NCBI RefSeq assembly: GCF_000756665.1
Contig: NZ_ARXV01000005.1
Span: 186,001-250,000, forward strand
DNA: 64,000 bases
Direction of reading: 5' to 3'
Origin: Alcanivorax nanhaiticus
GTDB taxonomy: Bacteria; Pseudomonadota; Gammaproteobacteria; Pseudomonadales; Alcanivoracaceae
How positions within the stretch are numbered: the first letter of the stretch is position 1; every line of letters starts with the position of its first letter. The notes under the pieces are model-generated. The model was not told where the DNA came from. It did no database searches and saw only the letters and a program-made list of their open reading frames with translations. A program made the translations under genes and the position numbers. Positions 28,195-36,387 of this stretch are shown here, piece after piece.

Positions 28195-28391
28195 ACAGTG
28201 AACAGTGAACAGTGAACAGTGAACAGTGAACAGTGAAGGCCGCCCGACCGGCATAACCTGTCAAGTATTTGTTTTGCTTTTTCCTTGTCTTTTAAACGCA
28301 AAAAGGCCGCGCCAAAACATGGTCGCGGCCTCCTTCCTGGAAGTAACAACGACGCGCTATCGCGCCGCTGTTAACTATTCACTGTTAACTG
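28177..28391. repeat. Heptad unit with a perfect (GTGAACA) tandem array
   Basis: 28177-28237 is eight full plus one partial perfect copies of GTGAACA, starting inside the BASS gene. The right arm 28368-28391 (GCTGTTAACTATTCACTG, TTAACTG) is inverted relative to it and ends 3 bp before the stop of the convergent lipoprotein gene. Between them are blocks shared with the start of the window (GCCCGACC, CCTGTCAAGT, TTTTTCCTT) and the terminator at 28304-28331. Confidence 0.85.
28304..28331. terminator. Bidirectional terminator between convergent genes
   Basis: AGGCCGCGCC at 28304-28313 pairs with GGTCGCGGCCT at 28321-28331 with one bulged T and a 7-nt loop. Preceded by AAAAA, which on the minus strand follows the stem as T-run for the lipoprotein transcript. 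Confidence 0.65.
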
Positions 28392-28393
28392 AA

Positions 28394-29935
28394 TTAGTCG
28401 ATGACACTACTCCCACTGCCCGCACGGATATCCTTGAGCAGCACAGTGCCTGCCTCAGAGCCATCGGACACCCAGGGCTCAAAACCTTCACTGCCGTTAT
28501 TCGCAATGAACAGGTATTTGCTGCCCAGGCCTTGATTCACGGTCGGCGGCACCTGATACATGAATGTCAGCGGGTAAGGCTGCGAGTCTGCGCCTGCCAT
28601 GATGTCATTAATATCCTTGACCAGTTCCGTTCCCTGCTGGGTGCCATCGGTTTTCCACAGTTCAATACCGAAGTCACTGCCACCGGCATCTTCGGTGTAA
28701 GCGCTGAAGAATACCGTTCCGTTTGCCTCAACCATGTATTCCACATCAGCGAAGGAATAATCTCCGCTACCGCGCAGCGCGGCCGTAACACCTGCAGGAC
28801 CGTTAGTGTTATCTACACGCAGAAGATACGGGGGTAGACCGGTAATCTCCACGTACATGAACACACCCAGTGACGTGCCTACCAGTCGCTCCTGATAAGG
28901 GCGGCTGGCCTCGCTGGTAGTCAGGTTAGTCACGGTAGTTCCGTCATACTCGAAAATATGCAGACCGACACTCGAGTTCGCCACAAAATACACCTTGCCG
29001 TTGCTGGCGACCACATTCTCGGTGATATTCAGCCGTACGGTATTGCCGCCATCATCGAGGGAAATTTCCTCGATATTGCCATTCTTATCCAGTTCGTAAA
29101 GGCGAATTTCAGCATCGGCTGCGTTGAAGCGCCCGGTAAACAACAGCTTGCCGTTATACCCCAGCCAATCATCGTCACTGATCAGCTGAGGATATTTTGC
29201 CAGAGGGCTTGCAGGGTCGGTGATGGTGTCGTTATTGGTTGCGATCTTCACGGTACCGGCTGCTGTTCCATCGGTGAAGTAGACATCGCCGGCATCCTGA
29301 TCAAAGAAGAACAGACCGCCATCCACAGGGGTCAGCGACTCAGGCGCATTATTGCTGCCCGGGTTTCCATCGATAGTCGACGTCAGGGCCTGCAACGCAT
29401 TGGAAGCGGGGTCAAAGACCACCAGCTCGCGGCCCACACCAGTGGCGTCATCCACCACTGCATTCATGAATAGTTTACCTGTCGCCGGCACCATATTGTG
29501 TGGCTGACCACTGCCATTGGCATAGATATCCGCAACACGCTCAGTGCCCGCACCGGCGCCGTCCGTGGCCCACAGTTCAACATCACCACTGCTGTCCTTG
29601 CCCGCGAAGTAAATTTTGCCGTCCAGTTCCGCCATGTATCCGCTGCCAAAACGGCCAACTTCAAAACCGTTGTTACGGTCATCAACGATTTTGGTAGTCC
29701 CGGCAGGGGTACCATTGGTTCTGTACAGGTACTCAACAGGCAGTGCCGCGCGCGGCGCGGCAGCCCGCAGAGCGATGGCACCAGCGCTTTCAGCAGCGGG
29801 AAAAACCACAAATCCATTGCCGCCCGGCGCCACAGTGGTTCCACCGCCACCAGAACTGGAGGATCCACCACCACAGGCGGTCATCATGGTTGCGATGCCG
29901 ATGGCACCGGCCAGCTTGCTCACTTGCTTCATCAT
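28394..29935 (-). CDS. ELWxTDGT-repeat lipoprotein
   Basis: 513-residue exported protein. The N terminus is a lipoprotein signal (IATMMTAC, Cys in the lipobox) followed by a flexible Gly/Ser stretch. The body contains at least four to five diverged repeats of the form VELWATDGAGAGTERVADI, VYFTDGTAAGTVKI, IELWKTDGTQQGTELVKDI and PWVSDGSEAGTVLLKDIRAG, which is the ELWxTDGTxxGTxLVKDI repeat thought to form beta-propeller-like blades. Probably anchored in the outer membrane, perhaps surface exposed; no enzymatic motif is apparent. Monocistronic, convergent with the BASS transporter gene, stop codon 3 bp from a heptad repeat arm. Confidence 0.75.
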   Translation of the reverse strand: MMKQVSKLAGAIGIATMMTACGGGSSSSGGGGTTVAPGGNGFVVFPAAESAGAIALRAAAPRAALPVEYLYRTNGTPAGTTKIVDDRNNGFEVGRFGSGYMAELDGKIYFAGKDSSGDVELWATDGAGAGTERVADIYANGSGQPHNMVPATGKLFMNAVVDDATGVGRELVVFDPASNALQALTSTIDGNPGSNNAPESLTPVDGGLFFFDQDAGDVYFTDGTAAGTVKIATNNDTITDPASPLAKYPQLISDDDWLGYNGKLLFTGRFNAADAEIRLYELDKNGNIEEISLDDGGNTVRLNITENVVASNGKVYFVANSSVGLHIFEYDGTTVTNLTTSEASRPYQERLVGTSLGVFMYVEITGLPPYLLRVDNTNGPAGVTAALRGSGDYSFADVEYMVEANGTVFFSAYTEDAGGSDFGIELWKTDGTQQGTELVKDINDIMAGADSQPYPLTFMYQVPPTVNQGLGSKYLFIANNGSEGFEPWVSDGSEAGTVLLKDIRAGSGSSVID

Positions 29936-30098
29936 CAGAGTTACCCCGATTCATACTTATCCCAGACAAGCGCTTATTAGAGCACCAGGGGACCTGACAC
30001 CTCCTTCACCCCGTTGGGTGAATTCTCAGGCTCAGCACTTACAAGCTGTAATAAACGGGCTAGACTCAAGCTTCATTATTGCGACTGATAACCTGATC

Positions 30099-31823
30099 AT
30101 GCCGGAAACCCTTCGCCGCGCCGTTACTGAAAACCGCGAACGCATTCTCCAGGAACGCCACAACCTGTTCATGCAGGAAGTGGGATCGCGCATGGTGCTG
30201 TCATTACTGATTGCTGCGGGCTTGCCGTTTTTCTTCCCGGACACCTATGGGGAAATGGCTTTTGCTGTCTGGTTTGCCATGCTGACGCTCATCGCTGGCC
30301 AGTCATTTTTCATCGTCTACTTTTACAACAAGAACAGGAACCGCGAGTCACACCGCACCCGAAAGTGGCATCGCATCAATGTTTATATGGCGCTCATCTG
30401 GGCGCTGCTCTGGTCGTCTTTCCCGTTCCTTTTTTTGCCCGACACCGATGCCATCACCATCCTTACCTGCCTGGTGATTCTCACCGTCGCGTCGTCAATT
30501 CCCTCGGTGTCCATGGGGGTCTATCCGGATATTTTCATCAGTTTCATTACGCCGGTATTTCTCGCCTACTTTGCCTTCATTCTTCTGCACGTTCCCGAGG
30601 CGCCGGGCATCATCAAGGCTATTCCGCTGATCAACCTGCTGTCACTGACCATCTTCAGCATGTTCATCCACAAATCACAGATCAGCACCATCGCCCTGCG
30701 CATCGAGGCAGAACAGGCAAGCCGGCTGGCCAACAAGGCCAGTCAGAGCAAGACACGTTTTCTTGCCGCGGCCAGTCACGATCTGCGTCAGCCCCTGCAG
30801 GCAGCCACCCTGTATGCCGCCATGCTGAAGAACAGTGATACGCCGCAGCCAGAAGTGGTGGATAAACTGGATGCTGCCATTGCCTCTTGCAACGATCTTC
30901 TCAACCATCTGTTGCTGTTGTCGCGATTGCAGTCGCAACGCCTGACACCCCAGAAACGCATCATCAGCCTGGCGGATACCCTGCAACCAGTGCTTGATGA
31001 AAACCTGCCTGCAATCCGCAACAAGGGTCTCAAGCTGGTAATGGAAGATATTGAGCAGCATTACATCTTTGCCGATGCCATCTTGCTGGCCCGCATCGTG
31101 CGCAACCTGATCAGCAATGCCGTCAAGTACACCCGGCAGGGTGAAATTTGCCTGAGCACTGAAGCAACGGGGGATAGCCTCCAGCTTCATATCACGGATA
31201 CCGGCATCGGCATTGATGAGAGCTATCAGTCAGAAGTGTTTGAAGAGTTCATGCAGATCGACAATGACCATCGCGCCATCCAGAACGGACTGGGGCTGGG
31301 GCTGGCCATCGTCAGCAGACTCAGTGCCCTTTGTGATATCCCTGTGGCCATGACATCCACACCAGGGGAAGGGACCCGATTTACCTTGACCCTGTCCGCG
31401 GCGGGAGGTGCGCCTGTCCAGCCCGATCCGGACGTTGAAGACATGGATCAGCCATTCGGCGATCTGACCGTGTTACTGATTGATGATGACAAACGTGTCA
31501 CCGACGCCCTGGCTGGCTTGCTGGAGAGTCTGGGGGCTACGGTCTCCGCTCACCAGAACCTCAGCCCGGCATTGGCGGCCCTGCGGCAAACCCGCGAAGC
31601 GCCCTCCCTGATCATCACCGATGAACAGATTGGCCCCGGCATCAATGCCGCCACCGTGATCAATGCGGTCGGCGAAATGTATGACCAGCCCATTCCTGCG
31701 TTGGTGATCACTGGCAACACTTCACCCGAGTTTCTGGCTCAGTTGCCTGACGATATTGAGGTGCTGTTCAAGCCGGTGGGAGCAGAAGCGCTGACCGCAA
31801 AAATGGCAACCCTGCTTAGATAA
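30099..31823 (+). CDS. Hybrid sensor histidine kinase with C-terminal receiver
   Basis: 574 residues from the ATG at 30099. About six membrane helices (35-190) without an obvious sensory loop, then a HisKA domain with FLAAASHDLRQPLQA (His227), an ATPase domain with N box NLISNAVKYT (337-346), DTGIGID and GLGLGLAIV, and a receiver starting near 455 (VLLIDDDKRV) with phosphoacceptor Asp508 and a KPV near 557. The layout resembles membrane hybrid kinases that pair with a LuxR-type response regulator. That partner is encoded convergently right after it; the two genes overlap by 8 bp tail to tail. Signal unknown. Confidence 0.87.
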   Translation: MPETLRRAVTENRERILQERHNLFMQEVGSRMVLSLLIAAGLPFFFPDTYGEMAFAVWFAMLTLIAGQSFFIVYFYNKNRNRESHRTRKWHRINVYMALIWALLWSSFPFLFLPDTDAITILTCLVILTVASSIPSVSMGVYPDIFISFITPVFLAYFAFILLHVPEAPGIIKAIPLINLLSLTIFSMFIHKSQISTIALRIEAEQASRLANKASQSKTRFLAAASHDLRQPLQAATLYAAMLKNSDTPQPEVVDKLDAAIASCNDLLNHLLLLSRLQSQRLTPQKRIISLADTLQPVLDENLPAIRNKGLKLVMEDIEQHYIFADAILLARIVRNLISNAVKYTRQGEICLSTEATGDSLQLHITDTGIGIDESYQSEVFEEFMQIDNDHRAIQNGLGLGLAIVSRLSALCDIPVAMTSTPGEGTRFTLTLSAAGGAPVQPDPDVEDMDQPFGDLTVLLIDDDKRVTDALAGLLESLGATVSAHQNLSPALAALRQTREAPSLIITDEQIGPGINAATVINAVGEMYDQPIPALVITGNTSPEFLAQLPDDIEVLFKPVGAEALTAKMATLLR

Positions 31824-32427
31824 GTTTCAGCTTGCGCGCCTTCTCGATACAGGCGGTACGATTAGCTACCTCGAGCTTTTCGTACAACAGACGCAGGTGA
31901 GTCTTTACGGTATTGATACTGACAAAAAGCTGGCGGGCAATTTCCTTGTTGCCATGACCTTCCTGCAGCATGGCCAGGATGGCGAGCTGCTGCCGGGTCA
32001 GCGTCAGCGGCTGCTTGGCTTCCGATCCCGCCAGCATGCGGAAGGACTCCGAGAAGAAAGAACGTCCCGCCATTACCTCACGGATGGCATGCAGGATCTT
32101 TTCGACAGGCTCACTCTTGTCGACAAAGCCATTCACTTTTAGCTGTATCGCCTTGCGAACGGTGGTTTCATCGACGGAGCCGGAACAGACCAATACCCGG
32201 GCTTCGCCCATCAATCGCCCGACCATACTCCACAAGGTGAGACCGTCCAGCTCCGGCATGGCCTGGTCGAGAATGAGCAGATCAAAACCAGGCAAAAGCT
32301 GCCGGTTATCCAGCAGCCAATGCGGAAACTCACAGGTAGTCACCGCTGCATCAGGATAAAAACTTTTCAGTGTAATGGTCAGCGCATCAGCAAAAAGCTG
32401 ATGATCGTCAACAATCAGAATTTTCAA
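31816..32427 (-). CDS. LuxR/NarL family response regulator
   Basis: 203 residues: receiver with acidic pocket IVDDHQ and phosphoacceptor Asp54 (LLILDQAMPELDG), then a C-terminal LuxR helix-turn-helix (LTRQQLAILAMLQEGHGNKEIARQL, split by the turn, then SINTVKTHLRLLYEKL). Convergent with the hybrid kinase gene, sharing 8 bp at the stops; the pair likely forms one phosphorelay even though the genes are on opposite strands. Target genes unknown. Confidence 0.88.
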   Translation of the reverse strand: MKILIVDDHQLFADALTITLKSFYPDAAVTTCEFPHWLLDNRQLLPGFDLLILDQAMPELDGLTLWSMVGRLMGEARVLVCSGSVDETTVRKAIQLKVNGFVDKSEPVEKILHAIREVMAGRSFFSESFRMLAGSEAKQPLTLTRQQLAILAMLQEGHGNKEIARQLFVSINTVKTHLRLLYEKLEVANRTACIEKARKLKLI

Positions 32428-32501
32428 CGTAATCGCCCTGCCCCGATCCCGGCATACAGCTTATAAGACCAAGACCGCCTGCACCATATAAACAGGGTTC
32501 A

Positions 32502-33131
32502 TCATGGTGCCAGACGCTCCCTCTTCCACTGCCCGTCTGCCTGACGCCGATAACGGAAGCGATCATGCAAGCGACTCGGCCGGCCATGCCAGAACTGGAT
32601 CTCCGACGGGGTAATGCGATAGCCACCCCACTGCTCCGGGCGGGGTACCGGCGCGGAGGGAAATTCCTTTTCCAGACGCGCAACCTCTTCCTCCAGCCAC
32701 TCACGGCTGGTCGGCTGGCTCTGCGGAGAGATAGCCGCACTGACCTGACTGGCGTAGGGACGTGACGCGAAGTAACTTTCTGACTCTTCCGGGTCGACCT
32801 TATGCGCCTCGCCGATGACAATCATCTGACGATCAAACGGTTGCCAGAACATGGTGAAGGACACCTTGGGATTGGCAGCGATTTCCTCGCCCTTGCGGCT
32901 ATCGTAATGGGTAAAGAATGTGAAACCGCCGCCTTCAATCCCTTTCAGCAACACCACCCGTGAAGAAGGCTGCCCTTGGGCACTGACCGTGGCCAGCGTC
33001 ATGGCGTTGGGTAACGGCAACCCTGCCTCAATGGCTTCATCCACCCAACGACGCGCCTGCTCCAATGGATCGTTATGGAGAGACGCCTCGGTCAGCCCTT
33101 CCGCATGGTATTCTTCGCGCACATCTTTCAT
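32502..33131 (-). CDS. pdxH: Pyridoxine/pyridoxamine 5'-phosphate oxidase
   Basis: FMN-dependent oxidase producing pyridoxal 5'-phosphate. 209 residues from the ATG at 33131. Conserved stretches: EGLTEASLHNDPLEQARRWVDEA (split), MTLATVSAQGQPSSRVVLLKG, FFTHYDSRKGEEIAANP, SRPYASQVSAAISPQSQPT-like and the C-terminal FWHGRPSRLHDRFRYRR. The ORF is open 16 codons further up without a ribosome-binding site. Single gene, divergent from chaC. Confidence 0.95.
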   Translation of the reverse strand: MKDVREEYHAEGLTEASLHNDPLEQARRWVDEAIEAGLPLPNAMTLATVSAQGQPSSRVVLLKGIEGGGFTFFTHYDSRKGEEIAANPKVSFTMFWQPFDRQMIVIGEAHKVDPEESESYFASRPYASQVSAAISPQSQPTSREWLEEEVARLEKEFPSAPVPRPEQWGGYRITPSEIQFWHGRPSRLHDRFRYRRQADGQWKRERLAP

Positions 33132-33210
33132 GATTTTCCCAACAACCTGTAAAACGTCAGGCCAGTATAACGCCGTCACTGTGAAGGAAACGAACCGGGA
33201 TCAAGATTGC

Positions 33211-33774
33211 ATGCTGGATACGTCCGAAGAAAATCGCCGCCGCCACCTTCTTGACCCGCACCAACCGGTCTGGTTGTTCGGCTACGGCTCACTGATCTAC
33301 AAGGCCGACTTCCCCTTCCTGGAACGACAACCGGCCTTTATCACCGGTTGGGCCCGACGGTTCTGGCAGGGTTCCCATGATCATCGTGGCACCCCGGAAC
33401 AACCCGGCCGGGTGGTGACCCTGATTGAAAGCCCCGGGCATCGCTGCGACGGCATGGCTTACCACATTACACCGGATGTATTTGAACATCTGGATCACCG
33501 GGAAAAAAATGGCTATTTACGTTTTCGACAGACATTGACCTTCGCCGATGGCAATAGCGCCGACGGTTTGATCTATATTGCCAGCGAAGACAATGCCGCT
33601 TTTCTTGGCCCAGCCGAAGAAAGAGAGATAGCCAGACATATTGCCGGCAGTCATGGCCCCAGTGGCAGCAACAGGGACTACCTGGTGCAGCTGGCGCAGG
33701 CGTTACGCGCCATGGATGCCCATGACGAACACGTCTTTACCATTGAGCACCACCTTCAGGACATTGCACCATGA
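33211..33774 (+). CDS. ChaC-type gamma-glutamylcyclotransferase
   Basis: 187 residues. The substrate-binding loop [12 protein letters not shown] near the N terminus and the following [20 protein letters not shown] are diagnostic of the ChaC branch, which degrades glutathione or gamma-glutamyl peptides to 5-oxoproline. The ATG at 33211 is used here; an in-frame GTG at 33181 is possible. Its stop overlaps the next gene by 4 nt (ATGA). Confidence 0.87.
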   Translation: MLDTSEENRRRHLLDPHQPVWLFGYGSLIYKADFPFLERQPAFITGWARRFWQGSHDHRGTPEQPGRVVTLIESPGHRCDGMAYHITPDVFEHLDHREKNGYLRFRQTLTFADGNSADGLIYIASEDNAAFLGPAEEREIARHIAGSHGPSGSNRDYLVQLAQALRAMDAHDEHVFTIEHHLQDIAP

Positions 33775-34217
33775 CACCCGCACTCTGCCCTTGCCAGTCT
33801 GGCAACGCCTACAGCGAATGCTGCCAGCCCTTGCATGCCGGCGCCCCCGCCAACAGCCCGGAAGCCTTGATGCGTTCCCGTTTTAGTGCTTTTGCCCTGG
33901 GCAATGCCGACTATGTGAAAAACAGCTGGCACCGCAGTACGCGCCCGGCAACCCTGTCTCTCGATGAGGGAGAGCGCTGGGTGGGACTCAGCGTCATCGA
34001 CGCCACGCAAAATGGCGATCAGGGCAGCGTCCATTTCAAGGCGATCAGCCGCGACAGCGAAGGCTTTTCAGTGCTCGAAGAAACCTCCCGCTTTGTGCAG
34101 GAGAACGGCCACTGGTTTTATGTGGATGGCATCCCCCAGGTTTTTCCCTTGAAGCCGGGCCGCAATGATCCCTGCCCCTGCGGCAGTGGTAACAAGTTCA
34201 AGAAGTGTTGCGGATGA
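33771..34217 (+). CDS. YchJ/UPF0225 family SEC-C motif protein
   Basis: 148 residues with a SEC-C zinc motif at each end: [13 protein letters not shown] near residue 6 and [13 protein letters not shown] at the C terminus, with the UPF0225 core between ([24 protein letters not shown]). E. coli YchJ has the same form. Molecular role unknown. Second gene of a chaC-ychJ-yjdF run with tight spacing. Confidence 0.87.
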   Translation: MTPALCPCQSGNAYSECCQPLHAGAPANSPEALMRSRFSAFALGNADYVKNSWHRSTRPATLSLDEGERWVGLSVIDATQNGDQGSVHFKAISRDSEGFSVLEETSRFVQENGHWFYVDGIPQVFPLKPGRNDPCPCGSGNKFKKCCG

Positions 34218-34224
34218 GGTGACC

Positions 34225-34860
34225 ATGATCCGTGCCGCTTACACCCGCTATGCCCTGACACTGCTCTCCCTGTTTGGCGTCTACTGGGTGGCTCTGGCCA
34301 TCGCCCCGTTGCATCGCAACGACTGGCTGCTGGAAAACGTGCTCGTGGTACTGGCGCTACCGATTATGATTATGGGCTGGCGGCGCTATCAATTCTCCCG
34401 CACCGCGATTACCGCGCTCTGGCTGTTCATGCTGTTGCATGTGCTGGGCTCCCATTACACCTATGCACAAGTTCCCTACGATCGCTGGTCGGAGCAGTTG
34501 TTCGGCCACACGATGAACAGCCTGTTTGGTTGGCAACGCAATCACTTTGATCGCCTGGTCCATTATCTTTTCGGCTTCCTTTTCATACCCGTGTTATGTG
34601 AATGGCTGGCACAGGCGGGGGGAATGACACGACGATGGCAATACACATTTGCAATCAGTCTGATCATGGCCATTTCCGGACTCTATGAAATTATCGAGTG
34701 GATCGCCGCCGCTCTGTTCGGCGGGGACCTGGGCCAAGCCTACCTCGGCACTCAGGGAGACATCTGGGATGCCCAGAAAGACATGGCCCTGGCGGGTGTG
34801 GGTGCGCTAACAGGCACCCTGATACACAGTCTGAGGTTCACGCTGATACGCAAAAAATAG
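34225..34860 (+). CDS. DUF2238 (YjdF-like) inner membrane protein
   Basis: 211 residues, about five to six membrane helices, with the family's polar blocks GSHYTYAQVPYDRW, RNHFDRLVHYLFGF, ISGLYEIIEW and TQGDIWDAQKDMALAGVGAL. Function not known. Starts 7 bp after ychJ with GAGGTG upstream. The following alkB-rubredoxin gene is 105 bp away with its own ribosome-binding site; that gap shows no clear terminator. Confidence 0.82.
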   Translation: MIRAAYTRYALTLLSLFGVYWVALAIAPLHRNDWLLENVLVVLALPIMIMGWRRYQFSRTAITALWLFMLLHVLGSHYTYAQVPYDRWSEQLFGHTMNSLFGWQRNHFDRLVHYLFGFLFIPVLCEWLAQAGGMTRRWQYTFAISLIMAISGLYEIIEWIAAALFGGDLGQAYLGTQGDIWDAQKDMALAGVGALTGTLIHSLRFTLIRKK

Positions 34861-34965
34861 CCATCCATCAACGATTGCCAACTCGATACAAACCGCAACT
34901 TGGCCAACCACAAAAACAGGTTTACGGTGAAAGAGAAAGACGGCGTTCAACTGTCGAGGTGAACC

Positions 34966-36381
34966 ATGGCTTTCGCACACACTCAATCCACGTCCTGGCA
35001 GGATGGCAAGCGTTACCTGTGGCTGCTCAGCCCCGGGATTCCGGTACTCGCCCTGACTCTGCTGTTGATCTACCAGTTTGTCTGGTCATGGCCAGTGTTG
35101 TTATGGGGTGGGCCGATTCTGGTCTATGGACTCATTCCCTTTGCTGACTGGGTCATCGGCACCGACACCAACAATCCTCCGGAATCCGCCGTACAGGAAC
35201 TGGAAGACGACCGTTACTATCGATTGATTGTTTACGCTTACATTCCCACCCAATACCTGGCCACTATTCTCGGGGCCTGGATTGTCGCTCAGGGGAATGC
35301 CCCCTGGTGGGGAATCGCCGGCCTGATCCTCAGTGTGGGGGCAGTAAACGGTATCGCCATCAACACCGCCCATGAGCTGGGCCACAAGAAAGGCAAGCTG
35401 GAACGCTGGCTGGCTAAAGTTACCCTGGCACCGGTGGCCTATGGCCACTTCTTTGTGGAACACAACAAGGGGCACCACAAAAATGTGGCAACCCCCGAAG
35501 ATCCTGCCAGTTCGCGTATGGGTGAATCCTTCTGGCAGTTCCTGCCACGCACCATGATCGGCAGCCTGAAATCGGCCTGGCATATCGAGGCACAACGGCT
35601 GGAGCGTTGCGAGCAACCGCTGTGGTCGCTCAAAAACGAAAATCTACAGGCCTGGCTGATGACGGTGGTGCTTTTTGTACTGCTGACCGCCTGGTTTGGC
35701 TGGATCGTTCTGCCTTTCCTGCTGCTTCAGGCCTTTTACGGAGCCTCACTGTTGGAAGTGATCAACTACATGGAACATTACGGCCTGCTACGACAAAAAG
35801 ATGAACGCGGCCGTTATGAGCGCTGTCAGCCGCGTCACTCCTGGAACAGCAACCACATTGTGACCAACCTGTTTCTGTATCAGTTGCAGCGCCACTCCGA
35901 TCACCACGCCAACCCCACCCGACGATTTCAGGCGCTGCGCCATTTTGATGACAGCCCGCAATTACCTTCCGGCTATGCTTCCATGCTGATCCCGGCCTAC
36001 TTGCCCTTTGTCTGGTTCAAGAAAATGGATCCGCTGGTCTATAAGCACTTCAAGGGCGATCTCACCAAGGCTAACCTGCAGCCGGAAAAACGTGACGCCC
36101 TGCTGGCCAAATGGCGCGCAGAACCCGTGACCTATCACAGTGCCGACTCTGACCCTTCCGTCGACGAGGTTGCTCTTGCCGCCGCCCGCAAGGCTGAACA
36201 GGAGCAAGATCGGCTTCACCAGTTTGAGTGCCCCAACTGTGGTTACGTTTACGATGAAAGTCAGGGGGATGAAAGCGAGGGGTTCGCGCCGGGCACACAC
36301 TGGATTGAGATCCCCGACACCTGGTCCTGCCCGGATTGCGCCGTGCGCGACAAGGTGGACTTCACTCTCAAACAGCCCTGA
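34966..36381 (+). CDS. alkB: Alkane 1-monooxygenase AlkB fused to a C-terminal rubredoxin
   Basis: Integral-membrane di-iron hydroxylase that oxidises terminal carbons of n-alkanes. Six hydrophobic helices and all His boxes: HELGH (136-140), EHNKGHH (165-171), NYMEHYGLLR (267-276) and LQRHSDHHA (307-315). After a charged, probably helical linker (about 385-418) there is a complete rubredoxin domain (420-468) with four Fe ligands Cys422, Cys425, Cys455 and Cys458 in CPNCG and CPDCA. The enzyme thus carries its own electron donor; only a rubredoxin reductase would be needed. GAGGTG precedes the ATG at 34966. It faces an AraC regulator gene whose stop lies 6 bp beyond. Total 471 residues against about 400 for unfused AlkB. 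Confidence 0.95.
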   Translation: MAFAHTQSTSWQDGKRYLWLLSPGIPVLALTLLLIYQFVWSWPVLLWGGPILVYGLIPFADWVIGTDTNNPPESAVQELEDDRYYRLIVYAYIPTQYLATILGAWIVAQGNAPWWGIAGLILSVGAVNGIAINTAHELGHKKGKLERWLAKVTLAPVAYGHFFVEHNKGHHKNVATPEDPASSRMGESFWQFLPRTMIGSLKSAWHIEAQRLERCEQPLWSLKNENLQAWLMTVVLFVLLTAWFGWIVLPFLLLQAFYGASLLEVINYMEHYGLLRQKDERGRYERCQPRHSWNSNHIVTNLFLYQLQRHSDHHANPTRRFQALRHFDDSPQLPSGYASMLIPAYLPFVWFKKMDPLVYKHFKGDLTKANLQPEKRDALLAKWRAEPVTYHSADSDPSVDEVALAAARKAEQEQDRLHQFECPNCGYVYDESQGDESEGFAPGTHWIEIPDTWSCPDCAVRDKVDFTLKQP

Positions 36382-36387
36382 CGTTTA

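Noticed and set aside
28177..28237. CRISPR array
   Set aside because: Repeat period is 7 bp with no spacers and no cas genes.
28226..28837. 203-codon plus-strand frame starting in the repeat
   Set aside because: Begins in the heptad array and runs antisense through the lipoprotein gene, whose ELWxTDGT repeats are clear on the minus strand.
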